Assembly: GCF_007997285.1 (NCBI RefSeq) | Contig: NZ_VORX01000002.1 | Span: forward strand, 124,001 to 188,000 | Direction: 5' to 3' | DNA: 64,000 bases | From: Gelidibacter salicanalis | GTDB lineage: Bacteria; Bacteroidota; Bacteroidia; Flavobacteriales; Flavobacteriaceae | Shown here: positions 8,970 through 15,825 of the stretch, piece after piece | Numbering within the stretch: position 1 is the stretch's first letter | Layout: every line of letters starts with the position of its first letter | The notes under the pieces: model-generated | Told to the model about the DNA's origin: nothing | The model's database searches: none | Seen by the model: the letters and a program-made list of their open reading frames with translations, nothing else | Translations under genes and position numbers: made by a program

Positions 8970-10070
8970 TTAAAGCGCGTTTTTTTGATGATTAAAAAAA
9001 ACGTCGGCTTGTAGTTGCATGAGCGCTCTGGCTTTTTTGCGTTTGTATTGGTAGAGCTCATCTTCTTCGGCAATGTCATGATAAACTTTGTTGTTAATAG
9101 CCATATCGGTTTGTAAAAGCGTCTTACGTTCATTTACTTTTTGCTCTACCCAAGTTTTGATGGCGGTTTCAGCATCTTCTAATTTATAATCGTATTCTGC
9201 TTTAGGCGATAATAATTTTGCAAAAATAGGCGAGGTTTCAATGGCCAGGAACAAAAGGAAAATGAAAAGCGAAGGCAGCAACGGCAAGGTGTTTAAAGCG
9301 TTAACCCGAGCCATTAAACCATCAAAACCATCAATGATGGGTTGGGTGCTGGCTACTTTTGTGGAGTACTCAATATGCAATTGTACTAGCTGACTTTCAA
9401 TTCCTGCTATTTTTTCAATGTTGCTTTGTTTTAACTGTTGTAATTCGGCCAAGGCGGCATCATGCTTATCACGTTTTTCTTTGTAAACAGGACCTTTCCC
9501 TAAACGTTGAGTGCCGGCAGTACCTTCTGCTTCTGTAATATAAGTGGTATAGAGGGCATTTACTTCCGCTTCTTTGGTCTCAATTTGCGATTGTAATGTG
9601 GCAATATCATTTTGTAAATCAGTCTGCGCTGGGGTGAATTGCTGGGCGATTTGAGCTTTATTAGCGAGTGTCAAATCGTTCTTCTGTTCTAACAATACTT
9701 GATTGATTTCCTTTTCAAAGATTTTCAACTCCAAGGGTTTAGAAATGACTACAGCAATAATGATGGCTAAAATGAGTCGTGGAGCAGCCTGAATCAATTC
9801 GTCAGTAAAACGACCCCTTTTTTTTATGGTAGAAACAATAAAACGATCCAGATTAAAAATGAGCAATCCCCAAATGAAACCAAAACCTATGGACATATAA
9901 GGGTTGTCAAATACGGTAAAGAGGGCGTAGCTGGCCGCAATGGTCGCCATTAGTGCGGTAAAGAAAACGGTAGCGCCAATACCTGCATATTTATTCTGTT
10001 CGCCGTTGGAACAATGGTCCAGAATATCAGTATCTGAGCCAGAGCACAGAATGAAGAATTTTTTTAACAT
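8970..10070 (-). CDS. DUF4407 membrane protein
   Basis: A 366-residue inner-membrane protein. Two hydrophobic segments near the N-terminus (about 31-50 and 57-75), a third near 90-108 and a fourth near 258-276 (PLLPSLFIFLLFLAIETSP) frame a long charged, Gln/Glu/Lys-rich coiled-coil region (~115-240). This is the layout of DUF4407, a family common in Bacteroidota with no established function. The coiled coil would project on one side of the membrane. It is transcribed alone, downstream of and separated by a terminator from the M56 gene. Confidence 0.8.
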   Translation of the reverse strand: MLKKFFILCSGSDTDILDHCSNGEQNKYAGIGATVFFTALMATIAASYALFTVFDNPYMSIGFGFIWGLLIFNLDRFIVSTIKKRGRFTDELIQAAPRLILAIIIAVVISKPLELKIFEKEINQVLLEQKNDLTLANKAQIAQQFTPAQTDLQNDIATLQSQIETKEAEVNALYTTYITEAEGTAGTQRLGKGPVYKEKRDKHDAALAELQQLKQSNIEKIAGIESQLVQLHIEYSTKVASTQPIIDGFDGLMARVNALNTLPLLPSLFIFLLFLAIETSPIFAKLLSPKAEYDYKLEDAETAIKTWVEQKVNERKTLLQTDMAINNKVYHDIAEEDELYQYKRKKARALMQLQADVFFNHQKNAL

Positions 10071-10163
10071 AACGTGATTCGATTTTTGATTGACCCTTTG
10101 GATGCGCTCAGGACAGGTTGACTATTAGAACGTTAGAGTTAGGGTTTTGTTACACATTTCAAC

Positions 10164-10198
10164 AAAAAAAAACCTGTAAAATTTGAAATTTACAGGTC
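10164..10198 (-). terminator. Rho-independent terminator of the BlaI-M56 operon
   Basis: On the minus strand the stem ACCTGTAAA/TTTACAGGT (10172-10180 with 10189-10197) is followed by a run of T residues (plus-strand A run 10164-10171). It lies about 25 bases past the M56 stop codon. Confidence 0.8.
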
Positions 10199-10220
10199 TT
10201 TGCATTATATCTAAAAAAAT

Positions 10221-12284
10221 TTAATCATTAATTATAATAGGATCTTTCGTGATATTCACTTTCGGTTGATTAGTATTGGACTGGGTTGTTGAAATGTTGA
10301 GGGAGATGTCGCTTTTCAAAATTCTGATTGCTTCGCCTGAAGTAACGGCTTTGCCTTCGTAGAAGAACAATGCGTTCTTTTTAGCCATATTTTCGATGTG
10401 AACTAACGGCGAAACTGGAGGCGGTGGCGGCGGAGGTGGCAGTAATTCTCTATCTTTATCAGTTAACTCACTTTTCAGTTTGTAATATATTTCTCCATTA
10501 GTTTTAATCAGCATAATATATGGTGAAATCGGATTAATTGGTTTGACTACTCTCGTTCTATCGGTTTTAGGCATTCTAAAATACATACCTCCCAAATCAG
10601 AAAATAGGTGGTCTATTGCTTTCTTTTCTTTTTCTGTTTTATGGATGTAATGGGGCTCTTCATTTATTAATTTTTCAAATAGGTCATATTTCTTTTTGTA
10701 CTCATTAACAATTGATGACGTAATCTCCTTTCCGTATTGGTCATAGTATTTTGATTGATCACCTTTGTACGGATAGTAATGTCTCTTGTTATTTATAGTA
10801 ATATACCAATCTTCTAAAAGCACTATTTTTTTATTTGTATTAGTTTTTAAAACTTTTGGAGCGTTTGGTGGCGGTGGCGGTGGCGGGAGATGATCTTGCA
10901 CATCCGGAATTACCAATACTTCTACTTCCTTGCCCTCTTTTGTTTTATGCTTGTAGGTATAGTTTTGTTCGGCTTTATAATCTTGGACAGCTTTTTCATA
11001 AGATTTCAATTGTTCAGCTGTCGCATTTGGCGGTGGCGGAGCAGGTAAAGGCAACCGTTTTATTGTAGTACCTGCCGCAACTGGTGGTGGTGGTGGTGGT
11101 GGTGGCGGAAAATTAGGCATGGGTTCCGCATTGGCCTGTTGCTCCTTACTCATTTTATCATAGAGCACCCTAAGACGTTTAACGTCCTTAAGTCTTATGA
11201 CAGTTTTGTTGGGAGGTTGGGAATTGATTTGTTTGGCCAGTTTATTGTATTCTGCAACTTCTTCAGCAGTTGCTTTTTGCTGAGGCGTTTCCGAATACAT
11301 TTTTTGTTCTGACGTCTCGGAAAGACCCAATGACACCTTGTTTTGGGAAGTTTCTATAACAGTAGCTTCCTTGACAATTTCTTTTTTCTCACTAAATCCA
11401 TAAAGTGTTAGTGCTAATAATGGTAAAAGCACAAGGCTTTTTAACCATACTTTTTGTTTTGTGGTGTGTGTTTTCATAACTGTAAATCGTTTTTTGATCT
11501 GTCCGAATGCATTGAAAAGCGTGATTTGCTTTCCAAACACCTTAAGGCGGATTGATGAATAATTGATGGCATTTGCCATCCCGATTGGTGTTGAAGCATT
11601 TGATGAGAATGCCAATAAAATGTGTTGGTAATTTGTGGCGTTGACGCCTTTGTTTAATACCGCCCGATCCGCTAAATACTCGTGGTTCATTTTTATGGAA
11701 TGCTTGGTAAAATAAATAATAGGATTAAACCAGAAGATGACTTGCAGTAATTCTACAAATAATACATCAATACTGTGATTTTGGATGGCATGGGCTTCTT
11801 CGTGCCAAAACACTTCCTGTGGAATTTCTTTATTTTCAAATTTCTGTTTATTCAGAAATATGTATTTAAAAAAGGTGTGTGGTGTGATCATATCTGATAA
11901 CAGCACATGAACAATATGATTTGATTTTTTTTTGGGATTACGGTTGATTTTAAAAATTATTTTAAAAAGATTCAGCAAGAATTTTATTCCAAACAACACT
12001 ACGCCCAAACTATAAATACTCCATAAAATCAGAGGAAGATAATTTGTTTGTTCTATCTGAGGAACGTTTTGAATATAATGCACTGCGCCTTCATTAATCT
12101 CGGGCGTCGCGATGACCTCAATGTATTCCGTAAAGGTTACCAATGGAATGGTAAAGGCAAGCACTAAAGCGCCTAATAAATAGTAACGTTTAAACACATG
12201 CATATTTTCTTTCTCTAAGATATACTTATAGAAGACCATAAAGATGGCCAAACATGCGGCGGATTTTAGGAGATAGAATAACAT
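10221..12284 (-). CDS. BlaR1/MecR1-like M56 family membrane metallopeptidase
   Basis: A 687-residue membrane sensor-protease. Four predicted transmembrane segments occupy the first ~300 residues (about 1-19, 33-52, 82-104 and 280-297). The zinc-peptidase motif HEEAH is at 161-165 and a third ligand, Glu202, is in NHEYLAD. In characterised pairs such proteins respond to an outside signal and cause cleavage of the partner repressor. The C-terminal ~390 residues are not a penicillin-binding domain; they are hydrophilic with four proline tracts (including a run of ten Pro near residue 400) and a repeated TonB-like charged spacer. It is separated by one base from the BlaI-type repressor gene, so the two are cotranscribed. 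No beta-lactamase gene is nearby, so the signal is unknown. Confidence 0.88.
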   Translation of the reverse strand: MLFYLLKSAACLAIFMVFYKYILEKENMHVFKRYYLLGALVLAFTIPLVTFTEYIEVIATPEINEGAVHYIQNVPQIEQTNYLPLILWSIYSLGVVLFGIKFLLNLFKIIFKINRNPKKKSNHIVHVLLSDMITPHTFFKYIFLNKQKFENKEIPQEVFWHEEAHAIQNHSIDVLFVELLQVIFWFNPIIYFTKHSIKMNHEYLADRAVLNKGVNATNYQHILLAFSSNASTPIGMANAINYSSIRLKVFGKQITLFNAFGQIKKRFTVMKTHTTKQKVWLKSLVLLPLLALTLYGFSEKKEIVKEATVIETSQNKVSLGLSETSEQKMYSETPQQKATAEEVAEYNKLAKQINSQPPNKTVIRLKDVKRLRVLYDKMSKEQQANAEPMPNFPPPPPPPPPVAAGTTIKRLPLPAPPPPNATAEQLKSYEKAVQDYKAEQNYTYKHKTKEGKEVEVLVIPDVQDHLPPPPPPPNAPKVLKTNTNKKIVLLEDWYITINNKRHYYPYKGDQSKYYDQYGKEITSSIVNEYKKKYDLFEKLINEEPHYIHKTEKEKKAIDHLFSDLGGMYFRMPKTDRTRVVKPINPISPYIMLIKTNGEIYYKLKSELTDKDRELLPPPPPPPPVSPLVHIENMAKKNALFFYEGKAVTSGEAIRILKSDISLNISTTQSNTNQPKVNITKDPIIIND

Positions 12285-12285
12285 G

Positions 12286-12651
12286 TTACTTTTTTTTGAT
12301 TTCGCTATCGATGAGTTGTTTCAAATCTTCCAATTCCTCTTTTGTAAGATTGGTTTCCTTCGTAAAAAATGAAGCAAATTGAGTGGCGCTGTCGTTGAAA
12401 AAACTTTTGATCAGGCCGTTTACATGTTTGCTGAAATAGTCTTTCTTTTTTACCAATGGAAAATATTCTCTTGATTTTCCATAAAGTGTATAACCTACAA
12501 ACTGTTTGTCATGCATCCGTTTTAATAATGTAGCCACTGTGGTTGGTGCTGGTTTCGGATCAGGATACGCTTCAAGAAGGTCTTTCATAAAGGCTTTTTC
12601 TAATTTCCAAAGATGATTCATCAAGTCTTCTTCTGTTTTTGTGAGTTGCAT
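12286..12651 (-). CDS. BlaI/MecI/CopY family transcriptional repressor
   Basis: A 121-residue winged-helix repressor. The N-terminus MQLTKTEEDLMNHLWKLEKA and the wing around TVATLLKRMHDKQFVGYTLYGKSREYFPL are characteristic. The C-terminal helices (~75-121) would dimerise and carry the site cut by the M56 partner. It is the first gene of a two-gene operon with the downstream M56 protein. A strong palindrome directly upstream (12653-12690) with TACA/TGTA cores fits autoregulation. Confidence 0.92.
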   Translation of the reverse strand: MQLTKTEEDLMNHLWKLEKAFMKDLLEAYPDPKPAPTTVATLLKRMHDKQFVGYTLYGKSREYFPLVKKKDYFSKHVNGLIKSFFNDSATQFASFFTKETNLTKEELEDLKQLIDSEIKKK

Positions 12652-12652
12652 T

Positions 12653-12690
12653 GTTCTACAAGTTTAGAGGGTGTTCTACAAATGTAGAAC
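12653..12690. promoter_or_regulatory. Tandem BlaI-type operators
   Basis: 12673-12690 reads GTTCTACAAATGTAGAAC, with 8-base arms GTTCTACA/TGTAGAAC around AA. This contains the TACA...TGTA core known for BlaI/MecI operators. A second, half-decayed copy (GTTCTACAAGTTTAGAGG) sits at 12653-12670, 20 bases away on the same face of the helix and only one base from the repressor start codon. Binding would cover the leader and start of the repressor gene. Confidence 0.85.
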
Positions 12691-12791
12691 AAAAAATGAT
12701 TCCACCAAATTATTTTATGATTTTATTTCGTTGGAAACTCTATATTTGAAGTGTTTAACCCCTATAGGAGTCGGCTCCATCTCAAAAACAT

Positions 12792-13430
12792 ATGAAAAAT
12801 TTAATTTTGATGATTGCATTAATCTGCTTTAATAATCACAGTAATGCGCAAATTAGTAGCTATCCTGAGGGCGTTTATATGGATCTTCAAGAGGTGTTGG
12901 ACAAAGCACCCTCCAAAACTGCCAATGCCAAATTAGAACACAGAACCCCAGGGAAAATTAAAATGAATGGTGGTAATGATTACCAAATTAACCCCCTAGA
13001 TAAGGATGTGAAAAGATCCTTCTTCTTAAAAGACGTTTTTGCCTATTCTGAAGGCACTGACCTTTATATAAATTGTTCTAAATACGAGTTGCAATATTGG
13101 TATAGTAAAGTAGAGGGAGAAAATGAAAACTTCTTCTTTTTCAAAGCAGGTATTCCTATGCATCCAAAAAAGTTTGGACTTGAGAATTCTGATGTCAATT
13201 ACATGTTTGGCGGATTCGTTGGCGCGTTCGGTGCTGCCAAAAGAGCCCTTATTCGATTGCCTTATGTATTAGATAAACCTACGAAAGCGCCCATATTAGT
13301 GTCTCAAAAAAATATTAGAGACTATATAGGTGGTTCCCCTAGATTAGTTGAGGCTTATGATAAGGAGACGGAAAAGGATGCTGTTGAAATCATTTCCAAA
13401 TATCTTTTGAAGTGGATAACTGAGCACTAG
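12792..13430 (+). CDS. Hypothetical exported protein
   Basis: Not recognised. It has 212 residues with a signal peptide (about 1-19, ending SNAQ) and no lipobox. The mature part is mixed alpha/beta; a glycine/alanine-rich stretch near 137-152 (MFGGFVGAFGAAKRALI) may be a membrane-active or buried segment. The C-terminus (KNIRDYIGG... to KYLLKWITEH) looks helical. It is transcribed alone, divergently from the BlaI repressor, whose operator lies about 100 bases upstream, and is followed by a strong terminator. A TATATTTG box at 12741-12748 fits the Bacteroidetes -7 element. Confidence 0.7.
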   Translation: MKNLILMIALICFNNHSNAQISSYPEGVYMDLQEVLDKAPSKTANAKLEHRTPGKIKMNGGNDYQINPLDKDVKRSFFLKDVFAYSEGTDLYINCSKYELQYWYSKVEGENENFFFFKAGIPMHPKKFGLENSDVNYMFGGFVGAFGAAKRALIRLPYVLDKPTKAPILVSQKNIRDYIGGSPRLVEAYDKETEKDAVEIISKYLLKWITEH

Positions 13431-13484
13431 AGGTGTTGTAGATTAATGTGTTAAATAGGATATTGTCTTTTACTAACACACAAA

Positions 13485-13543
13485 AAAGCCACGAACTCAT
13501 GATTATAAGTATAATAATCAAACGTTCGTGGCTTTGTTTTTTA
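13485..13543. terminator. Bidirectional terminator between convergent genes
   Basis: The stem GCCACGAAC (13488-13496) pairs with GTTCGTGGC (13524-13532), extended by A and T runs on both sides. A nested TGATTAT/ATAATCA stem fills the loop. It lies between the hypothetical gene and the convergent M20 gene and can serve both. Confidence 0.88.
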
Positions 13544-13564
13544 CCTGTCTAAAAATTTGGTTTC

Positions 13565-14953
13565 TTATTTAGAAAGCTCCGTAAAATATTTATAGAACAA
13601 CGGAATGGTTGAAATGCCTTTTAAGTAATTCCAAATTCCAAAATGCTCATTAGGGGAGTGGATGGCATCACTGTCTAAGCCAAAGCCCATTAAAATCGTT
13701 TTACTCTTCAATTCTTGCTCAAAAAGTGCTACGATAGGAATACTACCACCACTACGTTGTGGAATCGGAGTCTTTCCAAAAGTCGCTTCATAAGCTTTTG
13801 ATGCGGCCTGATAGCCAATGCTGTCAATTGGGGTGACATAGCCTTGTCCGCCGTGATGAGGTTTGACCAACACTTTTACACCTTCAGGAGCAATGCTTTC
13901 AAAATGGTGCTTGAATAATGCCGTGATTTCTTCCCAATCTTGGTTTGGCACCAATCGCATGGAGATTTTTGCAAACGCTTTACTGGCAATGACGGTTTTA
14001 GCGCCTTCACCCGTGTAGCCTCCCCAAATCCCGTTTACATCTAATGTTGGTCGGATAGAGTTACGCTCATTAGTAGTGTATCCTTTTTCGCCATAAACAG
14101 CGTCGATATCCAGCGATTTTTTATAATTTTCTAATGAAAATGGGGCTTTAGCCATTTGAGAGCGCTCTTCATCAGAGAGTTCTTCTACCTTATCGTAAAA
14201 TCCGGGAATGGTGATATGGTTATTCTCATCATGCAAAGAGGCAATCATTTTGGTCAGTACGTTTATAGGGTTGGCAACTGCCCCACCGTATAAACCAGAA
14301 TGTAAATCCCGTTTTGGACCTGTAACCTCCACTTCAACATAACTTAAACCTCTTAAGCCTGTTGTAATAGAAGGGGTGTCTTTAGAAATCATTCCGGTGT
14401 CCGAAATAAGGATAACATCATTTTTAAGTTTCTCTTGATTTTGCTTGACAAATTTTGCGAGGTTAACACTGCCAACTTCCTCTTCGCCTTCAATCATGAA
14501 TTTCACATTACACGGTAATTGATCTGTCGAGGTCATAAATTCCATGGCTTTCACATGCATATACATCTGGCCTTTATCATCACAAGCACCACGTGCAAAA
14601 ATGGCGCCTTCAGGGTGTATCTCTGTTTTTTTAATAACAGGTTCAAAAGGGGGAGACGTCCATAAACTAATAGGGTCTGCAGGTTGTACGTCATAATGAC
14701 CGTATACTAAAACAGTAGGTAAATTTTTGTCAATTATTTTTTCACCATAAACAATAGGATAGCCTTCTGTTTCACAAATTTCAACATGGTCGCAACCTGC
14801 TTTTTCTAAACTTTTCTTAATAGCACTTGCGGTTTTAAGCACATCTTTTTTGAAAGCGGAATCCGCACTTACTGAAGGGATTTTAAGTAGTTCTATCAGT
14901 TCATTAATAAACCGATCTTTATTTTTCTCTACGTAACTATCTATGTTTTGCAT
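13565..14953 (-). CDS. M20 family dipeptidase
   Basis: A 462-residue cytoplasmic zinc dipeptidase of the CNDP/PepV-like branch. Metal and catalytic residues are visible: His86 and Asp88 in YGHYDVQP, the Asp pair 125-126 in GACDDKGQ, the Glu triplet in IEGEEEVGS (~155-159), an Asp in ISDTGM, and a C-terminal His in DAIHSPNEHFG. A dimerisation domain lies in the middle (~190-340). No signal peptide is present. It should release free amino acids from dipeptides taken up by the cell. It is transcribed alone and convergent with the hypothetical gene upstream in the window. Confidence 0.93.
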   Translation of the reverse strand: MQNIDSYVEKNKDRFINELIELLKIPSVSADSAFKKDVLKTASAIKKSLEKAGCDHVEICETEGYPIVYGEKIIDKNLPTVLVYGHYDVQPADPISLWTSPPFEPVIKKTEIHPEGAIFARGACDDKGQMYMHVKAMEFMTSTDQLPCNVKFMIEGEEEVGSVNLAKFVKQNQEKLKNDVILISDTGMISKDTPSITTGLRGLSYVEVEVTGPKRDLHSGLYGGAVANPINVLTKMIASLHDENNHITIPGFYDKVEELSDEERSQMAKAPFSLENYKKSLDIDAVYGEKGYTTNERNSIRPTLDVNGIWGGYTGEGAKTVIASKAFAKISMRLVPNQDWEEITALFKHHFESIAPEGVKVLVKPHHGGQGYVTPIDSIGYQAASKAYEATFGKTPIPQRSGGSIPIVALFEQELKSKTILMGFGLDSDAIHSPNEHFGIWNYLKGISTIPLFYKYFTELSK

Positions 14954-15047
14954 ATTTTAATATTTAGTTATTTGCATTGAAATGCAAGTTGTTTTTCAAG
15001 ATATTCAAAAGTACAAAATTTGAAGTGAATTTTATGAGTCAAGTTAT

Positions 15048-15076
15048 TTGTATATTCAAAGGAATGATTATATTTG
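15048..15076 (+). promoter_or_regulatory. Promoter of tRNA-Leu
   Basis: TTG at 15048-15050 and TATATTTG at 15069-15076 are separated by 18 bases, a close match to the Bacteroidetes primary-sigma promoter. The box ends 36 bases before the tRNA. Confidence 0.7.
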
Positions 15077-15112
15077 CATCCCGATTCGGAAATTATTTGC
15101 CGAATATAAGTT

Positions 15113-15194
15113 GCAGGTGTGGTGGAATTGGTAGACACGCTAGACTTAGGATCTAGTGCCGCGAGGTGTGGGAGTTCGAGTCTCCCCACCTGTA
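15113..15194 (+). tRNA. tRNA-Leu (anticodon UAG)
   Basis: A complete class II tRNA. The acceptor GCAGGTG pairs with CACCTGT (first pair G-U), with A as discriminator; CCA is not encoded. The anticodon stem CTAGA/TCTAG encloses the loop CTTAGGA, giving anticodon TAG at 15147-15149. A long variable arm (TGCCGCGAGGTGT) and a T-arm GGGAG-TTCGAGT-CTCCC follow. It reads CUA codons and, by wobble, other CUN codons. It is followed at once by a terminator and by decayed copies of itself. Confidence 0.97.
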
Positions 15195-15202
15195 CAAAAA
15201 TC

Positions 15203-15232
15203 AAAAGCTTCTCTTTTTAGAGAGGCTTTTTT
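15203..15232 (+). terminator. Terminator after tRNA-Leu, unit 1
   Basis: AGCTTCTCT (15206-15214) pairs with AGAGAGGCT (15219-15227) around a TTTT loop, flanked by AAA and followed by T6. The same hairpin recurs at 15321-15350 and 15441-15469, one per tandem unit, and in altered form at 19837-19869. Confidence 0.9.
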
Positions 15233-15238
15233 GTTTTT

Positions 15239-15312
15239 GTGGGAATTGGTAAGCACGTCACGCTTTGGGCGTGATGCCGCGAGGTGTGGGAGTTCGAGTC
15301 TCCCCACCTGTA
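15239..15312 (+). pseudogene. tRNA-Leu-like remnant 1
   Basis: It lacks the 5' acceptor strand; T-rich sequence is in its place. The anticodon arm is TCACG-CTTTGGG-CGTGA, so the loop reads TTG at the anticodon position instead of TAG. The variable arm, T-arm and 3' acceptor strand are identical to the functional tRNA. Confidence 0.85.
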
Positions 15313-15356
15313 CAAAAATCAAAAGCTTCTCTTTTTAGAGAGGCTTTTTTGTTTTT

Positions 15357-15432
15357 GTGGGAATTGGTAAGCACGTCACGCTTTAGGGCGTGATGCCGCG
15401 AGGTGTGGGAGTCCCAAGTCTCCCCACCTGTA
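15357..15432 (+). pseudogene. tRNA-Leu-like remnant 2
   Basis: As remnant 1, but the anticodon loop has eight bases (CTTTAGGG) and the T-loop is altered to TCCCAAGT, which loses the conserved TTCGA. The 3' acceptor strand is intact. Confidence 0.85.
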
Positions 15433-15475
15433 CAAAAATCAAAAGCTTCTCTTTTAGAGAGGCTTTTTTGTTTTT

Positions 15476-15549
15476 ATGGGAATTGGTAAGCACGTCACGC
15501 TTTGGGCGTGATGCCGCGAGGTGTGGGAGTTCGAGTCTCTCTAACTGTA
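15476..15549 (+). pseudogene. tRNA-Leu-like remnant 3
   Basis: The loop is CTTTGGG as in remnant 1. The 3' part has diverged to CTCTCTAACTGTA, so neither T-stem nor acceptor is intact. It marks the end of the array. Confidence 0.82.
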
Positions 15550-15825
15550 TTTTATAACGGTAAAATTGTAATCACGAAACCTTTAAGAAATGATAGGTTT
15601 ATTTTGTTCAGGTAAAACATTGATGAGATCAGATAATTCCTTGACACCATATCAATTATTCAAATAGTTTGTTGAAATATTGGCTTAAGTCATTGTTTAA
15701 GAGTGTTTTATTGTCTACTTTTAAGTATAGTTTAAACTATTACATTAGCAAAATGCATTCATTTGACGCTTATATTATGTGAAAAGTTAAAAGCGTTGAC
15801 TTACTAATAATTAAAAACAAATGAT

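Larger units (their letters stand above)
15195..15549 (+). repeat. Tandem array of terminator plus decayed tRNA-Leu, three units
   Basis: Three ~119-base units follow the intact tRNA head to tail. Each contains the terminator hairpin, a T-rich spacer and a tRNA-like remnant starting at the D-arm (GGGAATTGGTAAGCACG). Unit boundaries repeat at 15239, 15357 and 15476. The last remnant runs into unrelated sequence at about 15550. From 15550 to 15825 I see no gene, only AT-rich sequence upstream of the next open reading frame. Confidence 0.92.

Noticed and set aside
10856-11068. Plus-strand open frame opposite the M56 gene
   Set aside because: It lies wholly within the proline-tract part of the M56 gene on the other strand and has no family features.
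15239-15312. A second functional tRNA (tRNA-Gln, loop anticodon TTG)
   Set aside because: The 5' acceptor strand is missing and the arm layout is the long-variable-arm Leu type, so no mature tRNA can form.
15156-15338. Open frame across the tRNA array
   Set aside because: It is a translation of tRNA repeats and terminators, not a protein.
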